The notes beneath the pieces were generated by a model that made no database searches, had not been told where the DNA came from, and saw only the letters and a program-made list of their open reading frames with translations. Below, piece after piece: positions 1 through 25,366 of a stretch of DNA of 64,000 nt; position 1 is the stretch's first letter; each line of letters opens with the position of its first letter. The DNA is from Glandiceps talaboti (lineage: Eukaryota > Hemichordata > Enteropneusta > Spengelidae). The translations under genes and the position numbers were made by a program. The stretch spans positions 6,492,501 through 6,556,500 of the forward strand of contig NC_135556.1 of NCBI RefSeq assembly GCF_964340395.1, in the 5' to 3' direction.

Positions 1-14393
<14,393 letters not shown>

Positions 14394-14742
14394 CTTCGAA
14401 CATTAGTCGTGTGGTAGTACACGTTAAAATGAAAAATGTTTCCCAGATCACTGAATAAAAACAGAAATATCTGTAACTTCACTTCCCTTCAAAAACATTG
14501 ATGAACGTGTAACCTTTGAACTAAGCATGTCACGTGATTGCAATGTGATTCATATCTTGAAATGACCGTCGACGGCGCCCTTACATAGAAACATGCAATA
14601 CATATCAACGGTTTCCCACCACCCGTTCTGTCAAAAAAAATTAGTCTCATTCGATTTTTTAAATGTTTTCTATGAAATAAGTATTTAGTTTGTATTTATA
14701 ATTATAATAAAATAACACAACAGTTAGCATTATGTAAATTGC

Positions 14743-14898
14743 TGGTTCAGATCCCCTTTTCAATGAGTTTTCATGGGAGCGAAACATACTTTTGCGATCC
14801 ATTTCATCATTGCATTTGGGCATGATTCAGACCCCCTTTCAATGAGTTTTCAGCCATGCAAGCGAAACCTACTTTACAGTCCATTTCATCATCTGATT
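14743..14898. repeat. Tandem duplication, two copies of ~78 bp
   Basis: Two imperfect copies share the order CAGA-CCCC-TTTTCAATGAGTTTTCA, then GCGAAAC-TACTTT, then TCCATTTCATCAT. The first copy is about 14743-14822 and the second about 14823-14898. They lie in the divergent promoter region. Confidence 0.7.
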
Positions 14899-15285
14899 CA
14901 CCGAAACTGCGTCACACACTATTTTATCACTGACTGATACAACTACACAATACAAACAAACTCAAAACAAAATAACACATTCTTACCTTTGAAGCCTGAT
15001 ATGAATAAAATCATTTTATAGAATATTTATTGTATAGACAGCCATATCTGCTGCTTTATTTCAAATGCTAAGACCTCAGCCCATCGCACAAAAATCTACA
15101 TTACAGTAGAGAATAAAAGATGTGAATATCACTCTCCTAATAATTAAAGCACTCTTATAATAATTCAAGGAAAACCAAGTCAGGGGAGTACATATATAGT
15201 ACGTGAAAGCTTTATGAACAAAAACTGATAGTTTGTACTGAACTACTTCATTATTACATGCCATAAGGAAAAACATTGGTTACCG

Positions 15286-15653
<368 letters not shown>

Positions 15654-15987
15654 TATCACCGTGGCATAGTCATGAGAGTAGCATTTTAGCGTTTTTCTCG
15701 TACAACTACAAGTTGTGAACAAAATCTTCCTGATACAACTGTGTGATATTGATATCTAAAGATGGGGTAAGACCAATCTGATTAAAATCCGATGTAGATG
15801 TCGGCTAATCGTTCATTGCTATTTTACCTTCGTTATTTTGCCTGAATTGACATTCGAGGTACATGTTTACGTTTTTATCCTGATCGCTCTCCTCTTTCCG
15901 ACAACCCTAGACCACGCCCCTGTGAGACTCGGGTATCTTCGTCAATGTTCGGAAGCTGACCGGAAGGGCGGCTCAGTATTATTCAAA

Positions 15988-16014
15988 ATGGCTGCTGAAG
16001 TAGAGCGAAATGCG
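15988..16014 (+). CDS. Septin exon 1
   Basis: Nine codons, MAAEVERNA, ending at GCG|GTAAGT. Short first coding exons with a similar N-terminus are usual in this septin group. Confidence 0.85.
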
Positions 16015-19000
16015 GTAAGTGGAAAATTTCATGTTTTACTTACATGAATGATACTTATTTCGTATTATATTTGGCCGATTAGAAATTATTAACTTAGGCA
16101 ATTTGTTCAGGTGGTTTTCTACCCTACGAACAGTATATAAGGTTTGAAAGAAAACGTTCAATTTTCAGACGACATTTTGCGAAGAACGATAATAACACAG
16201 GATTGGACAATGTGTATCAATCAGAAATTGACGTTTGATTACCATGGTCCATAAATGTTCAAGTCTACTGTATTTTGAAGGTATATGCAACTAAAGCTGA
16301 TATCTACTATTTTATATATTTCGATCCACCATTGCATAACATATTCTTTGAAATTTCTGGCGACGTTTTAGTTGGTAGAGAGAGTCCGATTTTGGGGAAG
16401 AAATTTGTCTTCTGACTCTTCGTAAATACTGAGCAAGGAACAGAGATTGTGTTCAGCTACGTTAGAGACAGCGGGTACATGATCAGGATTGTAGAAATCC
16501 ATGTGCATATTGCAATGTAAATTGATAAGTTTTATGTCGTATACATTTACTTTTGTTTCCGATTCAAAGAGTGTGCTCCTGTCTCGATTTGACAGGAAGC
16601 CATGATTTCCTGTCAAAGATTCAAGAAGATTGAGTATCTGACTAAAAAGGTTGTTTTTGTTCTACAAGATTTGGATTTAGCAACTAATAACGAGAAAGAT
16701 ACCACCATTGTTCAACAGATTCTGAATATACAATGCTGTTTATATTTTGACACTACCCTTTGTTATCATTTTGTTATATTAACATTAAATTAACCAGGTT
16801 GAATTCACCATATTTCTTATCACTAAGTCATCAGTTGTGATTTGAAAAAAAAGTACTTGTAATATAAATTATATGTCAACCATGTCATGCTAAAATGAAT
16901 GTATGGGGTTATTTGGTATTTTCAGTCAAGTTTAAAGTTGTATATATTATGAAAACAAATGCAAAGGTACTGGGGACATCTGTGGAGTCATAACTATTGT
17001 GTTCTTTTGTCAAAGAGATATGTATTATTACATAACATGTATGGGGAGTTAGATGTAAATTAGCCCCACCTGTATTAGCAAACTTTCAGGAGAAGTCCGA
17101 TGCCAATATGGGTCAGATCAAATGATATGTACCTTGGCATGAATATTGGTGATAGAAATGAAAAGTTCACACATCCAGTGTTGGCCTTGTGCCAGTTATT
17201 CCATGATATCCCATAAAACTGAAAAGGTGGTCATCAAACATTGTGATTTTGTTTAGCCAATAAAAGAATACCAATTATCGCATGATAAATTCTGCAGCAT
17301 TCATTCAAGTATATGTTAGAGGAAGGTGTCAGCTCATTGCTGCAGTGTAACTTTAACTTGTTAGTGTGAAACGGTACCAATGTTACTCCAGTGAACAGCA
17401 TTGGCAAGCCTGAAAGTCAAGTCTCTGGGCTATCTCAGTGTGGCAGCAAAATTAGTTGTACGTGTATAACCAAAGTAAAATCATACAAATTTCTTTCCTG
17501 TGTATGTTGACCGTTTTCGTTACAACTGTATTTTTTACAGTTGCCTTCCTTCTTTGTAACAAATCCTATCAAAGGGAGTTCCAGTATGTTATATGAAGAG
17601 AACAAAAGAGACAGATTTGCATAGTAATAAACTAATTTGTTCTGCTAATTAACCATGACTGTGAAAATTTGGTGAAGTGAACACTGGTATATTACACTAT
17701 AGAGGTGTGCTTCACAGTTATACCAAGCTGCTCTCTGTGTGTGGTGTGTGCCCTCTGTCAGTAATTGGCATGCCACAAACTGTTAGGTCTCCTGCCTGAC
17801 TCACCAAACTGCTGTTATCTTGTATTACATAAACAGTAAAACTATCCAGTATTTTAGTCAAGGATGGTTGGTAGTAGATAAAAACTAACTCAGTTCTCAA
17901 GGCATTTTACAAGGGTTCCATACCAAAATTATGGTAGAAGGTATGGAAATCTATCCAAGTTTTACAAAATATCCCACCTCTATTGCCAAGCTTCCCAACA
18001 CTTACAGAAAACTTAGACTCATAGCACGAGTGAAAATGTTAATACAAAAAGAAGTTATTCCTATTTAGTAGACTATGAAGTATGATCTGACGAAAATTTG
18101 AATCCTATTAGTATTTAGTAGACTGTGTTCTGTTTCACAATGTCGGCAGTACTGGTGTATTTTAATTCTGTAGTTTTACTTTCTTTTACCTCCTACAGGG
18201 TCCTGATGTCAGACATCTGAAACTGCAGGGTCATGTCGGTTTTGACAGTCTTCCGGATCAGTTAGTGAATAAATCAGTTGCCCAGGGGTTCTGTTTTAAC
18301 ATACTATGTGTTGGTAAGTATGACGGACTTGTTTGGAATTGTTAATTCTGCGTGGCAACCAAAAGCAAGTTCAAGTTCTTGTTATCGTATAGACATAGTT
18401 ATCATACTAAACTGACATGTTTTAGTAGTACTCATTAGACAGAATATTTGTAGTATGAATCAAGTTATCATAACAGCATTAACGCATGCAACTGATTCTA
18501 CAAGTTTAGACAAGTGTATAGAAAGTGCACTGAAATATTGAGAGCTGTGCTAATTTGTGTCAGTAGAGTCTGATTAGTTAGTTTGTCAAAAAAAAATTAA
18601 TCACAATTCATAAATCTAACTATACAAGCTCAGGAAATATATAGAAAGTGGTTTGAAAATGTTAATCTGTACTAATTTCATCATAAAACTACAAGCACAA
18701 CAGTGCTTAATCTTCTTTCTCCCAACTTGTACTTAGTTGTGTATTTAACAAATACTCCCTAGGGAGAAAGATGACACCCCCCCCCCCCATACCCCCTATG
18801 AAGAAAGATGATGTATTACAGAAAATGTTTATATCTGCGACATGTCCCTTTAATGTTTGGAAACTGATAAACCTAATGTCTCTTTTTATCTACAGGTGAA
18901 ACTGGTCTAGGGAAGTCCACCTTAATGGACACTTTATTTAACACTGAGTTTGAAAGTATTCCAGCTCCACATACCTTACCCAATGTAAAACTTAATGCCA

Positions 19001-22000
19001 AGACATATGGTAAGTTCCAAGGAAACTCTAAAATTGTGAACCTAACTGTATGTCTTTGGACGGTATGCTAATACTTATTTGTGAATTTAATCCGATGACA
19101 AGTAGGCTCTATTTTCAGAAAATATCTTACTGTACTTTTGGAAATCACATGTTTATGAAAAAAATCAAGTGACAAATTCCTCTGAGGCTAGTTACATATT
19201 TCAGTTTTATTCAAGTTATTGTGTACATATTATTAATTAAAACATCCATGGTAGATGTATTCACAGTTAGTCACCTCACAATGACACAAGAATTTCATTG
19301 CTAACCGTCAGTCCTTATTACTGTGCAATTCAAATGACCAGTGTGAAAGGAGTAGAGGTATCTGTGATTTTCAAGATAAACTCAATTGATAAGACCCTGT
19401 ATATAAACAATTACACTCTTTGGAAAGTTCAATTCAAACAATCAATACCAAGTGTGGTATCTGATAACAGGAGGTCGTAAAATAGATGTCTTGTGTTCAG
19501 TCTCAGTATAGGGTTCAATCCATTGTATTGCAAGATTGCCTATAAAAATAGTGTTTCTAGTAAGGTCAACTTAACTCAGTCTAGATTACAGCATTGTTGT
19601 ATTTTACGACCTGTTATCTAGTAGACATATTAATGGTGTTGTATATCTCTTTTTGGAATGGTATAAATTCTATATGAACATCCCAGTCAGTTCCTATTAA
19701 TAATAATGTAGTAGACTTGTTGATTTAATTCTATATTTCTGTTTGCAATGGTATATATGGTACATGTTTCTCTCTCTGTTTTATACAGCACTTCAAGAAA
19801 GTAACGTTAGACTCAAACTAACTGTAGTGGATTCAGTAGGCTTTGGTGACCAAATAAACAAAGAAGACAGGTAGGAAAGCATTGACTAAATTGTAACCTC
19901 TTTCCTGTTAGACTTCACCCTGGAACAAAGATTTAATAGAAGATTGAATTTATACTGTACAAGCAGTGATGTGGTACACTCGGGGTATTTGCACTTAAGC
20001 TTGTGGTGTTTTGTGTTCCATTTTCACTCACTGTGCTCACGGAAAGTATGACCACAGAGAACACTGCATGCACCCAGACAAATAACCAGAATGTGCCATA
20101 CGTCATGGGTTCTGTCATGTTAACTCCTAACAAAATTATGTATAATTTTAGTTTCTATTAAACTTGAGAATTGAAGAAAAGCAACTGGATTTTATTTCTT
20201 TCTACACTGCCTTGAAATTTGAAATAGATAAGTGAAAATTTTCAAAACTTCAGACATGTACATCCAGTTGTTTGATCGCAAATACTGTAAAACCTTGATA
20301 TCTATGTGTCATCATTGCCTTCTCTATCATCTCTTTATTTATATTTAGTAACTATCTGTTTGGTTTACAGCTACAAATCTATAGTAGACCATATAGACAA
20401 ACAGTTTGAGAGCTACCTACAAGAAGAGTTGAAGATCAGAAGAGCCCTTCATATATTTCATGACACCCGTATTCATGCATGCCTGTATTTCATTGCCCCC
20501 ACTGGCCATACCCTCAAATCATTGGACTTGGTGACCATGAAGAAACTGGATAGCAAAGTCAATATTATTCCAGTCATTGCCAAAGCAGATACAGTCTCTA
20601 AAGGGGAATTGCACAAGTTTAAAATCAAGGTAAGAAGTAAATGAGTTGAGGGATACACAAAAATATTGGTTATTGAATGATGGTAGAGAAAGGTTTTTGG
20701 TAGAATCGTAAATATATCTCACCCGCAAAATGTCTAATTTGTCATTCCGCCGGAAAATATTCGTGATCTAAGGGTTTGTCACTACTCGTCTAGCAACTTG
20801 TAGTGATAAGGCCCCCTTAGGTCACTGATATTTTTCTTGGCTGAATGAAGGAAAATATTGGGGAGTAATATATAACCGTATTGATCAATTTTATGTATTT
20901 TCACATCACAGATAATGAGTGAGTTGGTTAGTAATGGTGTACAGATTTATCAGTTCCCTACTGATGATGAAACTGTAGCTGAACTAAACTCCACAATGAA
21001 TGTAAGTATGTTATCAATTGTCACTCCTGATATTTGTCAGTGTTTTCCCGATTTTAGAACTTGTAACAGCGAAAAGAAAACATATCAAAATTATCAATCG
21101 TGGTCTTAAATGTGTACCTTTGCTATATATATCTTGCATAACTGAAAAAAGAAAAATGGACAAACATGGACTTGCAAACACTGTAGAAATCCAGGTGTAA
21201 AAACCCTGCGAATTTGAATAAGTTTTCCCTTCTAAATAGCACTACGTGTACACTGTATTAGCATATAAATCAAAATGTATACATCCTTTGGTTGCCCTGT
21301 AGCGTAGTCATACTGTGCAATTTATTAAAATCTTTCAGAACACAAATCTATTTCAGCTCATGCTGTAGAAAATATCCTTTGTTTAGGATATATATTCATG
21401 AGCCTAGAATCAAAAGTATGAAGTCTATCTCAAGAGGCTAAGCATGAAACGCATTACATGTATTGAAATAGGATGAAAATTATACTGTATAGTCATAGGC
21501 ATTGAGAGGCAGTATTTGAGCTGCATTTCCTGTTTGCACAGGAAGTAGAATTTCCTGGTTGTAGTGGCATAAAACACCCTCACATATAATGATGTCATAG
21601 CCCAAATATTCAATGTAGTAAACATTGACTTCGAGTAGAAATAGCCTCCCATGTGATGTCATAACCCCCAAATATTCAAATACCAGTAGCAATATTGATT
21701 TAGACTAGTAGTGACCCTAGAAGACCAGGAATTACCTCATAAGTGATGATGTCACCCCAATAATATTTAAAGTAGTAAAACAAACTTGGCATGACCTCAT
21801 AGGTGATGATGTCATCATTGTAATATTCAAAGTAGTAGAACAGACCAGGAATTACCTCATAGGTGATGTCAGCACTGTAATATTCAAAGTAGTAAAACAG
21901 ACCAGGAATTACCTCGTAGGAGATGATGTCATTGCTGTAATATTCAAAGTAGTAGAGCAGACCAGGAATTACCTCATACATGATGATGTCATCATTGTAA

Positions 22001-25000
22001 TATTCAAAGTAGTAGAACAAACCAAACATTACCACACATATCATCATGATATGACTAAGGATGATACCAGCACTATTGTCTGTATATTTTGAGGTGTCAT
22101 AGTCTGGTATTTAAATTTACTAATACTATTGTGAATTGCATACCTGGGATGACTCATGTATTTCTAAAAACACCATACATGAATGTGTGAGGCAAAATTA
22201 TTAGATTCAGTGAGCTGTGATTTCAGTTATGTGTAATGTACTAGATATTGTACATCTGAAAGAACTTGTCTCTCTACTCAAAGAATGAAGTGTTGTTGGG
22301 TACTCTCGTAGATGAACTGTTATCTCAATAAAAAAAAATTGAAGGCAAAATTAGTAGTTTAGGCCATACAAATTTGAAGACACTAGTGAAGCAAATCTTT
22401 GCATAATTCATGATGTGTAATATTTCATACCGCATCATTCATATGACAAATTTAAAAAAGTATTTTTTCTGAGATTGATTTGCAAGAGTTCGCAGAGACT
22501 GGTAACACCATCTTTGCTTATCAACACTCATGCAGAGACTAGGAATTGACAATCTTGTCACCATTAGTGTATGAAATAAAGTGGATAGAAATATGATTGT
22601 TATCAAGAGGGTAGTGAGATGTCACAGGAGTACTTGACACTCTAATTACTTCATTTGGAGCGAATACTGATTTAACCATTCTGAGACCTCGTGTAAGCCA
22701 AGTTGAATACGTTTGAACACAAAACATGGAATTTATACCGTGGTCTTTCAACCTCACAACAACACACGCCTATGCTATTAGTCTGTGGTGCCTGAAATCA
22801 GAGTCAAAACATTGAAAATTACCATTATTTTTGTGATTTGTGATGAATTATGTGTGCAGAAGTATATTTATATTATTCCTAATATTTCCTAAATTCAGCC
22901 AAAAGATATTCATGACTTTGTTTTGGCTCACTCATCTTTGACTCTTGGCGAGAAAGCCCATTTATATGTCACTCATCCTTTCCTTCACTGAATGAAAAAA
23001 GATATTGGAGAATATTATCATTCTAATCTAGTAACTCAGTATGATTATCTCTAATCTGTATCACCATCCGTTATGTTTGTAATCTACAGGGACATCTACC
23101 ATTTGCTGTTGTTGGCAGTAATGAAGAGGTCAAAGTGGGCAATAAAAGTGTAAGAGCAAGGCAATATCCATGGGGTGTTGTACAAGGTAAATTTCATGAG
23201 GTTATGGAAATTTTACCATGTGTTGCTATTTCTTTTTTAAAAAACTGTTGAGTTCTTTTCAGAATTATTTGTTGCCAAGAAGTTCCCATTTGCTTGCTGC
23301 CACCTCTATCCCATCTCCAACCAGCTTCAAAACAATGAAAATTCAGTTTATAGAGAGCGTGTTTTCTGAGTTCATCAAAACTACCAGAGTATGCTAAGCA
23401 TCTCTGAAGACGTCCTCCAAACTTTCTCTTATATATTGCACTCATGATATAACAATTTTCACAATGAATTAATAATCTCATGTTGACATTTGTCTCCTTT
23501 TTTATAGTTGAGAATGAAAGTCACTGCGACTTTGTAAAGCTACGTGAAATGCTGATCAGAACTAACATGGAAGACTTGATAGAACAGACACATGCACGCC
23601 ACTATGAACTGTACAGACGATGTCGACTAGAAGAAATGGGGTTTATGGATAGTGACCCAGAAGGAAAACCAACAAGGTAAAAACTGTCCTCCTCTCACAG
23701 TTTTATCAATTTGAAGTGTGTTAGTCAAAGCAAACTATCAAACACACATGGTGATAACAGAACTCCATGACATTTGAGTTCCATAGTGGGAACTCGGTAG
23801 ATTTGCAACCATCCTTGGGGTGCTTACTGCTGCACTTTTGCATCACTTTTGAAAGTACAGAGAAACTGAGAACACCACAAGCACTAGTGCAAATACTCGC
23901 AAGTGTGCCAAACTGGTGATTGCACATCATGGGGTTCTGTTATACTGCTGTAAGTGAAACTTTCTGAAGGACTTTCAACTATGTATATGTCAGAATAGTA
24001 ACATACAGTAAATGATTTGTTGATTTCAGCTTACAAGAAACGTATGAAGCCAAGCGTCAAGCTCACGTGCAGCAACTACAACAGAAGGAGGATGAAATGA
24101 GACAATCATTTGTTGTACGAGTCAAAGAAAAGGAAGCAGAATTGAAACAATCAGAGAAAGAGGTAAAGTGATGTGGCTGCCAGGTTGTACAGCAGTACGA
24201 TGATATTTCTAGGAGATTTTAAAGATTTGGCAAGCCATGGAACCATGTCCATCAAAATCTTTTCATGTCTTTTTTAACTGAATGAGATCATGCAGTCAAA
24301 GCTCGCACTTTGCCCAACTATATTACCTCAATAATCTGATAATCTATGAATCTTACTCAGCCACTCATTGATTTTACATTTTCTTGTTAATGACTTGGTG
24401 AGTTATAACGTCCCTCGTGTTTTGAAGGCACTTGATTTAATCCTAGGTTCTGGCATTAGCGCTATCTTATCATCGGAGCCACTCTTTCATTGAAGACCAA
24501 CTTATTCTATAGCTCTGCCAGACAAATTATCCTCACCCAAATTTAAATTCTTATCCAACACTTGATGGGTATTAATCCCACTTGAATACACAGTTTTGCT
24601 ACATGTGTGATTAAGAGAATGCCACCATACTCAGGATTCCCCTGTACCTGCAACTTGCAAGAACATTTTACTTCAGGCTCGAGGGTCAAATTTCAAAATT
24701 TTCTGATGGGTATCTTCAGTCATTCCTCTGTAGAGCAGAAGTCATGGTATTCACAAAGGAATTGAAATTGAGTGTTACTTTTCTTGAAAATTCTATTTCA
24801 GATACGGCAAAATAAAAAAAAAAATGTGTGTTTCCGATAACTCAACTGACCCTAGATTAAGCAGTCGACCTTATAAAACATTTTCTTTTAAAACATTTAA
24901 AACAAAAAGATGAGAAATTCTTTGTCTTCTTGACCGTCATGCACGATTGTTTTCTTTCCCCGGTGATGTCTGTACATATTTCATCAAACTATCACAGAAG

Positions 25001-25366
25001 GGGTATTCTGAGTCTGACCGACATTTCTTTTGTTTTGTCTCGAAGCGATATTTTTAATTAAACAAAGTTAAAAAGATAAAATAAAATAAAATCCTGACCT
25101 ACCTACCCTATTTTCTGAGGCTATGTTACCAGAAATGTCACCTAATGAGAATTTTGTCTCTTTTTCATTACTAGCTGCATGAAAAGTTTGATGCTCTCAA
25201 GAAACATCACACCGAGGACAAGAAGAAAGTGGACGAGAAGAGGAGGATGCTAGAGGAAGAAATTAACCTGTTCAACAAAAAGAAACAAGCTGCCCAGCAA
25301 GCCCAAGTGGCAGCCGAGCAAGCCGCTGCACAAGCTTCCCAAACCATCAAGGGCAAGAAAAAGTAA
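15988..25366 (+). CDS. SEPT11-like: Septin, SEPT6/8/11 group, complete
   Basis: Gene span; ten coding exons (listed separately) encode 425 aa, the usual length for this group. The ATG at 15988 has a strong Kozak context (AAAATGG). Motifs in order: [17 protein letters not shown] (N-terminal signature), P-loop GETGLGKST (48-56), G3 DSVGFGDQ (100-107), G4 AKAD (183-186), the septin unique element with RARQYPWG and [10 protein letters not shown], then a C-terminal coiled coil (about 320-405) ending in an Ala/Gln-rich stretch and GKKK. Septins are filament-forming GTP-binding proteins that join hetero-oligomers at cytokinetic and cortical sites; SEPT6-group members are usually catalytically weak. 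Subgroup assignment rests on [16 protein letters not shown] and RVKEKEAEL. Within the group SEPT6, 8, 10, 11 and 14 cannot be separated; a single pre-duplication gene is likely. Its neighbours match those of human SEPTIN11. Confidence 0.96.
16015..18198 (+). other. Septin intron 1
   Basis: 2.2 kb of AT-rich DNA between two firm splice sites. Only short frames with no protein-like pattern; nothing else recognised. Confidence 0.85.
18199..18313 (+). CDS. Septin exon 2
   Basis: Acceptor TCCTACAG, donor TTG|GTAAGT. It encodes [20 protein letters not shown] and continues to FCFNILCVG, the conserved start of the GTPase domain. Confidence 0.95.
18896..19009 (+). CDS. Septin exon 3 (P-loop)
   Basis: Acceptor ATCTACAG, donor TATG|GTAAGT. 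It encodes [19 protein letters not shown], containing the Walker A / G1 motif, then the switch I region. Confidence 0.96.
19789..19870 (+). CDS. Septin exon 4 (G3)
   Basis: Acceptor TTATACAG, donor ACAG|GTAGGA. It encodes [19 protein letters not shown] followed by DQINKED, the G3/switch II motif. The Asp of DxxG is present. Confidence 0.96.
20371..20629 (+). CDS. Septin exon 5 (G4)
   Basis: Acceptor GGTTTACAG, donor AAG|GTAAGA. It encodes [30 protein letters not shown] and the G4 motif AKAD. Confidence 0.96.
20912..21001 (+). CDS. Septin exon 6
   Basis: Acceptor CACATCACAG, donor AAT|GTAAGT; exactly 30 codons, including [18 protein letters not shown]. Confidence 0.96.
21002..23089 (+). other. 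Septin intron 6
   Basis: The intron holds the 57-60 bp tandem array (21580-22030). The remainder is featureless AT-rich DNA. Confidence 0.85.
21580..22030. repeat. Minisatellite, ~60-bp unit
   Basis: Five clear units begin near 21722, 21785, 21843, 21900 and 21960, each with ACCAGGAATTACCTCATA, then GATGATGTCATC, then TAATATTCAAAGTAGTA. More decayed copies run back to about 21580 and forward to 22030. Unit length is mostly a multiple of three, so the minus strand stays open (about 115 codons, a 20-residue Tyr/Phe-rich repeat). I read that as a by-product. Confidence 0.88.
23090..23186 (+). CDS. Septin exon 7
   Basis: Acceptor AATCTACAG, donor CAAG|GTAAAT. It encodes [16 protein letters not shown] and [10 protein letters not shown], part of the septin unique element. 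Confidence 0.96.
23508..23676 (+). CDS. Septin exon 8
   Basis: Acceptor TTTTATAG, donor ACAAG|GTAAAA. It encodes [19 protein letters not shown] and [11 protein letters not shown], typical of the septin C-terminal GTPase region. Confidence 0.96.
24030..24162 (+). CDS. Septin exon 9 (coiled coil)
   Basis: Acceptor TTGATTTCAG, donor GAG|GTAAAG. It encodes [15 protein letters not shown] and then heptad-rich sequence with [15 protein letters not shown]. Confidence 0.96.
25175..25366 (+). CDS. Septin exon 10 (terminal)
   Basis: Acceptor CATTACTAG. It encodes [12 protein letters not shown] and the end of the coiled coil, then an Ala/Gln-rich tail ending GKKK and the TAA stop at 25364-25366. Confidence 0.95.
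   Translation: MHEKFDALKKHHTEDKKKVDEKRRMLEEEINLFNKKKQAAQQAQVAAEQAAAQASQTIKGKKK

Larger units (their letters stand above)
18314..20911 (+). other. Septin introns 2-5
   Basis: Introns at 18314-18895, 19010-19788, 19871-20370 and 20630-20911. They are AT-rich, with a C run near 18778-18788. No genes or named elements seen. Confidence 0.85.
23187..25174 (+). other. Septin introns 7-9
   Basis: Introns at 23187-23507, 23677-24029 and 24163-25174. No additional exon or named element seen. Confidence 0.85.

Noticed and set aside
21700-22047. 115-aa minus-strand protein with 20-residue Tyr/Phe repeats
   Set aside because: It lies wholly in an intronic minisatellite whose unit is a multiple of three. 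There is no start context or splice support; kept only as a finding about the repeat.
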